From assembly GCF_013408565.1 (NCBI RefSeq), contig NZ_JACBZX010000001.1:3224001-3288000 (forward strand): a stretch of 64,000 nt of DNA, read 5' to 3'. The notes under the pieces are model-generated. The model was not told the DNA's origin. It saw only the letters and a list, made by a program, of their open reading frames with translations, and did not search any database. The stretch comes from Janibacter alkaliphilus (GTDB lineage Bacteria; Actinomycetota; Actinomycetes; Actinomycetales; Dermatophilaceae). Both the position numbers and the translations under genes were made by a program. Shown here one piece after another: positions 8,130 through 16,654 of this stretch. Position 1 is the stretch's first letter, and each line of letters begins with the position of its first letter.

Positions 8130-10703
8130 GTGCCCGGCACGAACCTCACCCGTGAGGAGGCGGCCGACCGCGCCGCCCTCGTCACCCTCGACAGCTACCG
8201 CGTGACGCTCGACCTCACCGTCTCCGAGACCACCTTCACCACCACCAGCGAGATCACCTTCTCCTGCGCCTCGCCCGGCGCCGAGACCTTCCTCGACTTC
8301 GTCGGGGAGTCCGTCGATGAGGTCGTCCTCAACGGCCGCTCGCTCGACCCGGCCGAGGTGTACGCCGACAGCCGGGTGCGGCTGCCGGACCTGGCCGCGG
8401 AGAACGAGCTGACCGTACGGGCCACCGGCCGCTACATGCACACCGGCGAGGGGCTGCACCGCTTCGTCGACCCGGCCGACGACGAGGTCTACCTCTACAC
8501 CCAGTTCGAGGTGCCGGACAGCCGGCGGATGTACCCGGTCTTCGAGCAGCCCGACCTCAAGGCGAGCTTCGCCTTCACGGTGACCGCGCCCGCGCACTGG
8601 CAGGTCATCTCCAACGCGCCCACCCCGGAGCCGACCCCGCTGGACGGCCGTACCGGCGTCGGCGCCAACGACACCGACGGCATCGCCACCTGGACCTTCC
8701 CGCCGACCGAGCGGATGAGCAGCTACATCACGGCGCTGGTCGCCGGCCCCTACGAGGTGCACCGGGACAGCCTGACCAGCGGCGACAAGGAGGTGCCGCT
8801 GGGCCTCTTCTGCCGGCGCTCGCTGGCCCCCCACCTCGACGCCGAGGAGCTCTTCGCGCTGACGAAGGCGGGCTTCGCCTTCTTCGAGGAGGAGTTCGAC
8901 CAGCCCTACCCCTTCACCAAGTACGACCAGGTCTTCGCGCCGGAGTACAACATGGGCGCGATGGAGAACGCGGGCTGCGTCACCCTGCACGAGATGTACG
9001 TCTTCCGCTCCAAGGTGCCCGACGCGCTCGTCGAGCGGCGCGCGCTGACCGTGCTGCACGAGCTCGCGCACATGTGGTTCGGCGACCTGGTGACCATGCG
9101 CTGGTGGAACGACCTGTGGCTCAACGAGTCCTTCGCCGAGTGGGCCTCGACGACCTGCCAGGCCGAGGCCACCCGGTGGAGCAGCGCCTGGACCACCTTC
9201 GGCACCCACGAGAAGGCCTGGGCCTACCGGCAGGACCAGCTCAGCTCCACCCACCCGATCGTCGCCCCGATCCGTGACCTGGCCGACGTCGAGGTGAACT
9301 TCGACGGGATCACCTACGCGAAGGGGGCCTCGGTCCTCAAGCAGCTCGTCGCCTACGTCGGCCGCGAGCCCTTCCGGGACGGGATCCGCGCCTACTTCGC
9401 CAAGCACGCCTGGGGCAATACCACCCTCGACGACCTGCTCGTCGAGCTCGAGGCCACCTCCGGGCGGGACCTGCGCACCTGGTCGCAGGTGTGGCTGGAG
9501 ACCGCCGGGGTGAACACGCTGCGCCCGGTGCTGACCGTGGACGAGCACGGCGGCATCGCCGACGCGGTCATCGAGCAGACCGCCCCGGAGAGCCACCCCA
9601 CGCTGCGCCCGCACCGGCTGGCGATCGGCCTCTACGAGGAGCACGACGCTGGGCTGGTGCGCACCGACCGGATCGAGCTCGACGTCGACGGCCCGAGCAC
9701 CCCGGTGCCGCAGCTCGTCGGTCGGCAGCAGCCTGACCTGCTGCTGGTCAACGACGACGACCTGGCCTACGCCAAGATCCGGCTCGACCCGCGCTCGCTG
9801 GCCACCCTGCGCGCGCAGCCGGGCTCCTTCACCGACTCGCTGCCGCAGGCGCTGTGCCTGGCCAGCGCCTGGGACATGACCCGGGACGCGGAGATGGCCG
9901 CGCACGACTACGTCGACCTGGCGCTGGCCTCGCTGCACGGCCTGGACGACTCCACCCTGCTGCGCACGCTGCTGGGGCAGATCGCCACCGCGACGCTGAC
10001 CTACTCCGCGCCGACCCGGCGCCGGGCGCTGCGCGAGCGGGTGGTCACCACCCTCGCCGACCTGGCCGAGGCCGCGGCACCCGGCAGCGACGCCCAGCTG
10101 CAGCTGGTCACCGCGCACGCCGGGATGCTCGCCCCCGGCGACGACACCCGCCTGGTGGCCGGGCTGCTCGACGGCTCGGGCGCCCTCGACGGCCTGGCCG
10201 TCGACACCGACATGCGCTGGACGCTGGTCACCGGTCTGGCCGCGGCCGGCGAGATCGACGCCGAGCGGATCGCCCAGGAGGCCCGCAGCGACCAGACCGC
10301 GACCGGTCGGGAGCGGGCCGCGAGGGCGGCGGCGAGCATCCCCACCGAGGCGGCGAAGGAGGCTGCCTGGCGGGCCGGCGTCGAGGACGACAGCACCCCG
10401 AACTCGGTGGTCGACGCGCACGCGCTCGGCTTCGCCCGGGCCATCGACCCGGCGCTGCTGGCCCCCTTCGTCCGGCGCTACCTGGAGACCGTCGAGCAGG
10501 TGTGGTCGCAGCGCACCCACGCCATCGCCGAGGCGATCGTGCTCGGCTTCTACCCGATGGCCCTGGCCGGGCCGGAGCTGCTCGGGGCGACCCAGACCTG
10601 GCTGGACGAGCACCCGGAGGCCTCCCCCGCGCTGCGTCGGCTGATCGCCGAGCACCGCGACACCGTGGCCCGGGCGGTGACCACCCAGGAGCGTGACGCG
10701 TGA
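8130..10703 (+). CDS. pepN: aminopeptidase N (M1 zinc metallopeptidase)
   Basis: Cytoplasmic exopeptidase removing N-terminal residues from peptides. GTG 8130 is chosen because AAGGAG lies 7 bases upstream, and it gives 857 residues, usual for actinobacterial PepN. The substrate-binding motif GAMEN is near residue 276, the zinc site HELAHMWFGD near 310, and the third zinc ligand lies in NESFAEW near 333. The catalytic Tyr region (YAKGASVLKQL) follows, then the long alpha-helical ERAP1-like C-terminal domain. The stop overlaps the mscS start as GTGA. Confidence 0.97.
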   Translation: MPGTNLTREEAADRAALVTLDSYRVTLDLTVSETTFTTTSEITFSCASPGAETFLDFVGESVDEVVLNGRSLDPAEVYADSRVRLPDLAAENELTVRATGRYMHTGEGLHRFVDPADDEVYLYTQFEVPDSRRMYPVFEQPDLKASFAFTVTAPAHWQVISNAPTPEPTPLDGRTGVGANDTDGIATWTFPPTERMSSYITALVAGPYEVHRDSLTSGDKEVPLGLFCRRSLAPHLDAEELFALTKAGFAFFEEEFDQPYPFTKYDQVFAPEYNMGAMENAGCVTLHEMYVFRSKVPDALVERRALTVLHELAHMWFGDLVTMRWWNDLWLNESFAEWASTTCQAEATRWSSAWTTFGTHEKAWAYRQDQLSSTHPIVAPIRDLADVEVNFDGITYAKGASVLKQLVAYVGREPFRDGIRAYFAKHAWGNTTLDDLLVELEATSGRDLRTWSQVWLETAGVNTLRPVLTVDEHGGIADAVIEQTAPESHPTLRPHRLAIGLYEEHDAGLVRTDRIELDVDGPSTPVPQLVGRQQPDLLLVNDDDLAYAKIRLDPRSLATLRAQPGSFTDSLPQALCLASAWDMTRDAEMAAHDYVDLALASLHGLDDSTLLRTLLGQIATATLTYSAPTRRRALRERVVTTLADLAEAAAPGSDAQLQLVTAHAGMLAPGDDTRLVAGLLDGSGALDGLAVDTDMRWTLVTGLAAAGEIDAERIAQEARSDQTATGRERAARAAASIPTEAAKEAAWRAGVEDDSTPNSVVDAHALGFARAIDPALLAPFVRRYLETVEQVWSQRTHAIAEAIVLGFYPMALAGPELLGATQTWLDEHPEASPALRRLIAEHRDTVARAVTTQERDA

Positions 10704-11653
10704 TCCGCGGCATCACCGACCTGACCGACATCGACCTCGGCGAGGCGATCGAGTGGACCCGGGGCGACGCCCTCGAGTGGCTGCTCGGGGCGCCGCTGCA
10801 GATCCTCATCACGCTCGTCGTGGCGGTCGTCGCCCGCAAGCTGCTGCACCGCTCCATCAACGGCTTCGTCCGCTCCTCGGTGGCCCGCGGCGACGCGGCC
10901 CGCGCCGAGCGGGGCGCCGATCTCGGGGCGAAGGCGGAGCGGGCGCTGGCCCGGGCCACCGGCGCCGCGCACGAGCGGCACCGGCAGCGCACCACGACGA
11001 TGGGCTCGCTGCTGCGCAGCATCTCGACGATCGTCGTCGCGGTGATCGCCGTGCTGACGGTCATGTCGATCGTCGGCATCCCGCTGGCCCCGCTGCTCGC
11101 CTCGGCCGGGGTCGGTGGCGTCGCCCTCGGCTTCGGTGCCCAGTCGCTGGTCAAGGACTACCTCTCCGGGATCTTCATGATCCTCGAGGACCAGTACGGC
11201 GTGGGCGACCTCGTCGACACCGGCGAGTGCGTCGGCACGGTCGAGGAGGTCTCGCTGCGGGTCACCCGGCTGCGGGACTTCGAAGGGGTGGTCTGGTACG
11301 TCCGCAACGGAGAGATCATCCGGATCGCCAACCGCAGCCAGGGCTGGGCGACGGCCATCGCGGACATCCCCTTCTCCTACCGGGAGGACGTCGACGAGGT
11401 CACCGAGATCGTCCGCGAGGCGGTCGCCGGCATGGAGACCGAGGACGGCTGGCGGGACGTGCTGCTCGAGGCGCCCAAGGTCCTCGGGGTGGAGTCGATC
11501 AGCTCCGGCACGGTGACCATCCGGGTGCTGGTCACCTGCGCCCCGGACGAGCACTGGGGCGTGCAGCGCGAGCTGAAACGCCGGGTCAAGGACGCCTGCG
11601 ACGACCGCGGCATCGCCGGCCCGCCGATCCTCACCGGCGGCGGCCAGCCCTGA
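10700..11653 (+). CDS. MscS-family small-conductance mechanosensitive channel
   Basis: Osmotic release channel in the cytoplasmic membrane. The 317-residue protein has transmembrane segments near residues 30-48 and 100-122, and a Gly/Ala-rich pore helix (SAGVGGVALGFGAQSLVKDYLSG) near 133-155 like the MscS TM3. The beta domain follows (VGDLVDTGECVGTVEEVSLRVTRLRD, then VWYVRNGEIIRIANRS), ending in the alpha-beta C-terminal domain. It starts at GTG 10700 inside the end of pepN, so the two genes are translationally coupled, though no functional link is evident. Confidence 0.93.
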   Translation: MIRGITDLTDIDLGEAIEWTRGDALEWLLGAPLQILITLVVAVVARKLLHRSINGFVRSSVARGDAARAERGADLGAKAERALARATGAAHERHRQRTTTMGSLLRSISTIVVAVIAVLTVMSIVGIPLAPLLASAGVGGVALGFGAQSLVKDYLSGIFMILEDQYGVGDLVDTGECVGTVEEVSLRVTRLRDFEGVVWYVRNGEIIRIANRSQGWATAIADIPFSYREDVDEVTEIVREAVAGMETEDGWRDVLLEAPKVLGVESISSGTVTIRVLVTCAPDEHWGVQRELKRRVKDACDDRGIAGPPILTGGGQP

Positions 11654-11718
11654 GCCGGCGAGGGCCGCTCGCCGACGCCCGCACGGACCGGCCGGTCACG
11701 GCCTGAGAGGATGGCGGC

Positions 11719-12123
11719 ATGTTCGCTCAGCCCGGTGCGACCTTCTACGAGCAGGTCGGCGGCGCGCCCACCTTCGAGCGCCTCGTCCACGAGTTCTACG
11801 AAGGGGTCAAGGCCGACCCCGAGCTGCGGGCGCTCTACCCCGAGGAGGACCTCGGGCCGGCCGAGCGTCGGCTGCGGATGTTCCTCGAGCAGTACTTCGG
11901 CGGCCCGGGCACCTACAGCCAGGAGCGGGGGCACCCGCGGCTGCGGATGCGCCACGTCCCCTTCGCGGTGACCCTGGACATGCGCGACCGCTGGCTGCGG
12001 CACATGTACGCGGCGATGGACACCCTCGAGCTGCCCGCCGAGCACGACGAGCTGATGCGGGACTACTTCTTCCGCGCCGCGCACATGCTCGTCAACACCG
12101 ACGACGACGGCACCCGGCTGTGA
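11719..12123 (+). CDS. glbO: group II truncated haemoglobin (trHbO type)
   Basis: Small haem protein of 134 residues. The truncated-globin N terminus FYEQVGGAPTFERLVHEFYEGV supplies the Gly motif and the distal-pocket Tyr. RLRMRHVPF provides the proximal His and DRWLRHM the Trp at G8 that defines group II. The family binds oxygen and nitric oxide and is proposed to work in respiration or NO handling, which would fit an organism that reduces nitrate. GAGAGGATGG precedes the ATG. It lies between mscS and a GH13 gene. Confidence 0.92.
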   Translation: MFAQPGATFYEQVGGAPTFERLVHEFYEGVKADPELRALYPEEDLGPAERRLRMFLEQYFGGPGTYSQERGHPRLRMRHVPFAVTLDMRDRWLRHMYAAMDTLELPAEHDELMRDYFFRAAHMLVNTDDDGTRL

Positions 12124-12155
12124 GCACGGTCACCACCGGCTGACAGCATGGAGCG

Positions 12156-13877
12156 GTGAGCGTCCCCCACCGCCAGATGACGTCCCTGCACGAGGCCTCC
12201 CCCGCCACCTCCCCGTGGTGGCGCGATGCCGTCGGCTACCAGGTCTACCCCCGCTCCTGGGCCGACGGTGACGGCGACGGCACCGGCGATCTCGCCGGCA
12301 TCGCCGCCCGGCTGCCGCACCTGCGCGACCTCGGCGTCGACGCGGTGTGGTTCTCCCCCTTCTACCGCTCGCCGCAGCACGACGCGGGCTACGACGTCGC
12401 CGACTACCGGGACATCGACCCGCTCTTCGGCTCGCTCGCCGACGCCGACGCGCTCATCGCCGAGGCGCACGAGCTCGGGCTGCGGATCGTCGTCGACCTC
12501 GTGCCCAACCACACCTCCGAGGAGCACGCCTGGTTCCAGGCGGCGCTGGCCGCGGCCCCGGGCAGCCCGGAGCGGGCCCGGTACATCTTCCGCGACGGGC
12601 GTGGCGACGACGGCGGGGAGCCGCCGAACAACTGGCAGTCGGTCTTCGGCGGGCGCGCCTGGACCCGGGTCACCGAGGCCGACGGCCGACCCGGCCAGTG
12701 GTACCTGCACCTCTTCGACTCCAGCCAGCCGGACCTGGACTGGCAGAACCAGCAGGTCCGGGAGGAGTTCCACGCGATCATCCGCTTCTGGCTGGACCGC
12801 GGCGTCGACGGCTTCCGGGTGGACGTCGCGCACGGGCTGGTCAAGGCCGAGGGCCTGCCCGACTACGACCACCGCGAGCGGATGCTCGCCGAGAACGACT
12901 CCTCGGCCTCCCCGTACTGGGACCAGGACGGGGTGCACGAGATCTACCGCGGCTGGCGCGAGGTGCTCGACAGCTACGCCGGGGACGACCGGATCATGGT
13001 CGCCGAGGCGTGGGTGACCCCCAGCGAGCGCGCGGTGCTCTACGTGCGCGGCGACGAGTTCCACCAGGCGTTCAACTTCGACTTCCTCGAGACCCCGTGG
13101 GACGCGGCCCGGCTGCGGGAGGCGATCGCCGACTCGCTGCGGGCCAACGACTCGGTCGGCGCGCCGGCGACCTGGGTGCTGAGCAACCACGACGTCGTGC
13201 GGCACGCCAGCCGCCTCGGCCTGGACCAGAGCCGGCCGCGCCCGAACGGGATCACCGCGGACGACCCGCAGCCGGACGCCGAGCTCGGGCTGCGCCGGGC
13301 CCGAGCGGCGACGATGCTCATGCTCGGCCTGCCCGGCGCCGCCTACCTCTACCAGGGCGAGGAGCTCGGGCTGCCGGAGCACACCAGCCTGCCGGCGCAG
13401 GTGCGTCAGGACCCCACCTTCCACCGCACCGACGGGGCCGAGACCGGCCGGGACGGCTGCCGGGTGCCGATGCCGTGGGAGAAGGGGGCACCCGCCCACG
13501 GCTTCAACGACACCGGCGAGACCTGGCTGCCGCAGCCGGAGGTCTACGGCGAGCTCGCCGTGGACCAGCAGGTCGGCGTGCCCGGCTCGACGCTGGAGCT
13601 CTACCGCGAGCTGCTGGCGCTGCGCCGCGAGCGCCGGCTCGGCCTCGGCGGGCTGGAGCAGGTCGACGGCCTCGGCGACGACGTCATCGCCTACCGCTCG
13701 CTGGGCCCGGACGCTCCGGCCACCCTCGTGCTGGTCAACCTCGGCGAGCAGCCGGTGGCGCTGCCCGAGGGGGCGCGGGTGCTGGTCTCCTCGGAGCCGC
13801 TGGGCGAGCCGGCCGGGGGCGACCCGGTGCTCGTGCCCACCGACGTCGCGGTGTGGGCCGAGCAGCCCGCGGACTAG
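12156..13877 (+). CDS. GH13 alpha-glucosidase (oligo-1,6-glucosidase group)
   Basis: Cytoplasmic glycoside hydrolase of the alpha-amylase family, 573 residues. The barrel begins at WWRDAVGYQVYPRSWADGDGDGTGDL. Conserved region I is DLVPNHTSEEH, region II GFRVDVAHG (nucleophile Asp), region III MVAEAWV (acid/base Glu) and region IV LSNHDVVRH. The QPDLDWQN loop and the small C-terminal beta domain with a VLVNLG strand fit exo-acting alpha-glucosidases. GTG 12156 has GGAG only two bases away; ATG 12177 is a real alternative. The substrate is probably maltose- or isomaltose-type oligosaccharides. Confidence 0.9.
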   Translation: MSVPHRQMTSLHEASPATSPWWRDAVGYQVYPRSWADGDGDGTGDLAGIAARLPHLRDLGVDAVWFSPFYRSPQHDAGYDVADYRDIDPLFGSLADADALIAEAHELGLRIVVDLVPNHTSEEHAWFQAALAAAPGSPERARYIFRDGRGDDGGEPPNNWQSVFGGRAWTRVTEADGRPGQWYLHLFDSSQPDLDWQNQQVREEFHAIIRFWLDRGVDGFRVDVAHGLVKAEGLPDYDHRERMLAENDSSASPYWDQDGVHEIYRGWREVLDSYAGDDRIMVAEAWVTPSERAVLYVRGDEFHQAFNFDFLETPWDAARLREAIADSLRANDSVGAPATWVLSNHDVVRHASRLGLDQSRPRPNGITADDPQPDAELGLRRARAATMLMLGLPGAAYLYQGEELGLPEHTSLPAQVRQDPTFHRTDGAETGRDGCRVPMPWEKGAPAHGFNDTGETWLPQPEVYGELAVDQQVGVPGSTLELYRELLALRRERRLGLGGLEQVDGLGDDVIAYRSLGPDAPATLVLVNLGEQPVALPEGARVLVSSEPLGEPAGGDPVLVPTDVAVWAEQPAD

Positions 13878-13887
13878 CCTGCGTCTC

Positions 13888-14727
13888 GTGGCTGCGTCAC
13901 GACCGGCGAGGGACTTCGCCTACTTCGCCGAGCAGACCCCGGTCGGCCTGGCCCACCGGGGCGGGGCGACGTACGCCCCCAACGTCGGCCGGGAAAACAC
14001 CATGGCCGCCTTCGCCGCCGCGGTGGAGATGGGCTACCGGTACCTCGAGACCGACGTGCACGCCACCGCCGACGGGCGGCTGGTCGCCTTCCACGACGAC
14101 GTGCTGGACCGGGTGACCGACGCCACCGGCGCGCTCGCCGAGCTGCCGTGGCAGGAGGTGTCCCGGGCGCGGATCAACGGCACCGAGCCGGTGCCGTTGC
14201 TCGAGGAGCTGCTGGAGACCTTCCCCGAGGCGCGGCTGAACATCGACGTCAAGGCCCCGGCCGCGGTGCGGCCGCTGGTGGAGACGATCCGGGCGCACGA
14301 CGCCGTCGAGCGGGTGTGCGTGGGCTCCTTCAGCGACCGCCGGCTGCGGGCGGTGCGCCGGGCGCTGGGGCCCGGGCTGGCGACCTCGGCCGGCCCGGCC
14401 GGGGTGGCCGGGATGAAGCTGCTGCCCGGCGCGCTGACCCGGCTGCTGCACTCCCCCGCCCAGGCGCTGCAGATCCCGGTGACCCACCCGGTCGCCGGAC
14501 GCCCGGTGACGCTGGTGCTGCCGCGGATCGTCGAGGCCGCGCACCGGCTGGGCAAGCACGTGCACGTGTGGACGATCGACTCGGCCGAGGAGATGCACCG
14601 GCTGCTCGACCTCGGCGTGGACGGGATCGTCAGCGACCGGATCGACACCCTGCGCGACGTGCTCGCCGCACGCGGCACCCCCCTGACACCCCCAAACCCC
14701 CAACCCCCTGACACCCCAACCCCCTAG
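13888..14727 (+). CDS. glycerophosphodiester phosphodiesterase family protein
   Basis: TIM-barrel phosphodiesterase predicted to cleave glycerophosphodiesters to glycerol 3-phosphate and an alcohol. The 279-residue protein shows the active-site set LAHRGG, ENTMAAF, LETDVHATADG and VAFHDD in order, then NIDVKA and the C-terminal VHVWTIDSAEEM with GVDGIVSDRID. There is no signal peptide, so it is cytoplasmic. The tail is a Pro/Thr run. GTG 13888 begins 10 bases after the GH13 stop, so the two genes are probably co-transcribed. Confidence 0.9.
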   Translation: MAASRPARDFAYFAEQTPVGLAHRGGATYAPNVGRENTMAAFAAAVEMGYRYLETDVHATADGRLVAFHDDVLDRVTDATGALAELPWQEVSRARINGTEPVPLLEELLETFPEARLNIDVKAPAAVRPLVETIRAHDAVERVCVGSFSDRRLRAVRRALGPGLATSAGPAGVAGMKLLPGALTRLLHSPAQALQIPVTHPVAGRPVTLVLPRIVEAAHRLGKHVHVWTIDSAEEMHRLLDLGVDGIVSDRIDTLRDVLAARGTPLTPPNPQPPDTPTP

Positions 14728-14737
14728 GCAGCTGCCT
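14726..14737. other. perfect 12-bp palindrome in a convergent gap
   Basis: AGGCAGCTGCCT overlaps the stop codon of the phosphodiesterase gene and lies in the 83-base gap facing the sigma-factor gene end. It is followed by CTGCAGG. The same CCTAGGCAGCTG word reappears, on the other strand, in the convergent gap at 48096-48137. It could be a weak bidirectional terminator, but no T tract follows. Confidence 0.4.
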
Positions 14738-14810
14738 CCGCTCACCCTGCAGGCTGAGCACCTGGAACGAACCTGAGCGCCTGTCGAGGCTCGGCGCGCC
14801 GCGCGGCTCC

Positions 14811-16049
14811 TCAGCCACCGATCGCCTCCCGGCGACGCACCAGATGGCTGCGCTCGGCCTCGTTGCGGCAGAGGGCGATCGCGTCGTCGAAGGCCGTCGC
14901 GGCGGCAGCGGCGTCCCCGGCACGGGCCAGCAGCTCGGCGCGCACCGCAAGCACCCGGTGGCTGCCGGGCAGGTCCACCCCGGCGAGCTCGGCGAGGCCA
15001 GCCCGCGGACCGTGCGCCTCGCCCACCGCGACCGCGCGGGCCAGGGCGGCCGAGGGTGACGGGTCGATGACGAGCAACCGGTCGTACAGCCCGACGATCC
15101 GCGACCACCGGGTGCTCGCCGGGTCCGGGGCGGTGGCGTGCTCGGCGGCGACGAGCGCCTGCAGCAGGTAGGCCGCGGCCGGCTCCGGCACGACCCCGGT
15201 CAGCTCCGGCGATCGCAGCAGGGACACCCCTTCGTCGATCTCGTCGTGATGCCAGCGGTCACGGTCCTGGTCCGCCAGCAGCACGAGCCGGCCCTCGCCG
15301 TCGCTCCGGGCGTCGCGGCGCGAGTGCTGCAGCAGCACGAGCGCGAGCAGGGCGGTGACCGTCGGGTCCTGCGGTCGCAGCTCGTGCACGGTCCGCACGA
15401 GGCGGACCGCCTCGCCGGCGAGCCGCACCCGGACGGGGTCGGGCCCGTCTCCGGGCGCGTACCCGGCGGTGAAGGCGAGGTAGGCGGTGCGGGCCACCGC
15501 CTCCATCCGCCCGGGCAGGACGTCCCTCCGGGGCACGGCGAAGGGGATCCCGGCAGCGACGATCTTCTTCTTCGCCCGGGTGATCCGGGCCGCCATCGTC
15601 GGCTCCGTGACGAGGAAGAGGCGCGCGACGTCGCGGGTCGGCAGCCCCAGCACCAGGCGAAGGGCGAGCGCGCTCGCCGACTCGTCCGCGAGCGCGGGGT
15701 GGGTGCACATGAGCACCAGCCGCAGCAGGTCGTCCTCGACGAGGTCACCGGGGTCGGCCATCGCCCTGACCGTCTGCTCCCCGCGGTCGAGGTCGGTGGC
15801 CACCAGGGCGTGTGAGCGCTGGGCGACGGCCTCGGCGCGCAGCCGGTCGATGATGCGTCGGCGCGCGACGGTCAGCAGCCAGGCAGCGGGGCGCTCGGGC
15901 ACGCCGTCGCCGGGCCACTGCCGGGCGGCCGCCTCGACGGCGTCGCCGAGAGCGTCCTCGACGAGGTCGAGACGGCGGAAGCGCGCGAGGAGCAGGGCCA
16001 CCAGCCGGCCCCACTCCTCGCGCACCACCGCGTCGAGATCGTGCGGCAC
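14811..16049 (-). CDS. ECF sigma factor, ECF42-type with C-terminal TPR-like extension
   Basis: RNA polymerase sigma factor of the extracytoplasmic-function class, 412 residues, about twice the usual length. Region 2 occupies roughly residues 10-75 (DLVEDALGDAVEAAARQWP, then PAAWLLTVARRRIIDRLR). Region 4 is near 120-170 (LALRLVLGLPTRDVARLFLVTEPTMAARITRAKKKI). The rest is a helical domain with tetratricopeptide-like repeats, as in the ECF42 group, which has no classical anti-sigma factor. It begins at GTG 16049, 6 bases after the DGPF gene, the hallmark partner of ECF42. Confidence 0.9.
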   Translation of the reverse strand: MPHDLDAVVREEWGRLVALLLARFRRLDLVEDALGDAVEAAARQWPGDGVPERPAAWLLTVARRRIIDRLRAEAVAQRSHALVATDLDRGEQTVRAMADPGDLVEDDLLRLVLMCTHPALADESASALALRLVLGLPTRDVARLFLVTEPTMAARITRAKKKIVAAGIPFAVPRRDVLPGRMEAVARTAYLAFTAGYAPGDGPDPVRVRLAGEAVRLVRTVHELRPQDPTVTALLALVLLQHSRRDARSDGEGRLVLLADQDRDRWHHDEIDEGVSLLRSPELTGVVPEPAAAYLLQALVAAEHATAPDPASTRWSRIVGLYDRLLVIDPSPSAALARAVAVGEAHGPRAGLAELAGVDLPGSHRVLAVRAELLARAGDAAAAATAFDDAIALCRNEAERSHLVRRREAIGG

Positions 16050-16055
16050 GGCGCC

Positions 16056-16409
16056 TCAGCCCGGGGTGACCACCGGGCTGACCTGGATGTCGTAGGCCGG
16101 CAGCGCGGTGATCAGCTCGAGCACGACGTCGAGGTCGGGCGCCTCGAGCAGGTAGAAGCCGCCCAGCTGCTCGACGGCCTCCGCGTAGGGGCCGTCGGTC
16201 ACGGTGCGCGTGCCGCCGCGGGTGCGCACGACCGTCGCGGTGTCGCCCTCGCCGAGCGCCTCGCCGGCGAGGAGGGTCACCCCTTCCCGCTGCTCGCACG
16301 CCTCGTCGAAGGCCCCGAACCGCGCCATCATCTCCCCCTCCTGCTCGGGGGTGAGGTCGCTCCAGGCCGGCAGCTCGCCATCGCCCATCAGCAGCACCAG
16401 GTACTTCAT
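16056..16409 (-). CDS. YCII-related DGPF-family protein, ECF42 partner
   Basis: A 117-residue dimeric ferredoxin-like protein of the YCII/DGPF family. The N terminus MKYLVLLMGDGE and the segment VRTRGGTRTVTDGPYAEAVEQLGGFYLLE are diagnostic. The name-giving motif reads DGPY rather than DGPF. Members are nearly always beside ECF42-type sigma factors, and some are controlled by them; the biochemical activity is unknown. AAGGAGACGGAC precedes ATG 16409. The sigma-factor gene follows in the same transcript. Confidence 0.9.
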   Translation of the reverse strand: MKYLVLLMGDGELPAWSDLTPEQEGEMMARFGAFDEACEQREGVTLLAGEALGEGDTATVVRTRGGTRTVTDGPYAEAVEQLGGFYLLEAPDLDVVLELITALPAYDIQVSPVVTPG

Positions 16410-16477
16410 GTCCGTCTCCTTCGCTCGCTCCGGCCGTGGCCGGAGGTGGTGGGCCGCGGGCGCGACCTCATCATGGT

Positions 16478-16504
16478 GTCGGACGGACCACCGCCGGATC
16501 GACA
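16478..16504 (-). promoter_or_regulatory. predicted ECF42-dependent promoter upstream of the DGPF-sigma operon
   Basis: On the minus strand TGTCGA (16504-16499) is followed after 17 bases by CGAC (16481-16478), about 70 bases upstream of the DGPF start codon. As I recall the reported ECF42 consensus, the -35 element is TGTCGA and the -10 element is CGA/TC, so both elements and the spacing fit. This suggests positive autoregulation of the operon. Confidence 0.6.
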
Positions 16505-16654
16505 GCGCGCGACGAACTCTTGGGGAACGGCGGCGACCGGTGCTGCTGGGACTAGCACCCGCCGCCCGGTCCCAGCGTCGTCCGGCGGCTCGTCGCCAGG
16601 CGCGGCATCGTCGCGCCCCCGTCGTCAGGCGACGCCTGGTCGGGCGCTCCGTCG

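Noticed and set aside
7425..10655. Minus-strand frame of over 1000 codons antisense to pepN
   Set aside because: Composition is Gly/Arg/Val-rich without domains, and the plus strand encodes a full M1 aminopeptidase with catalytic motifs. Long antisense frames are normal at this GC content.
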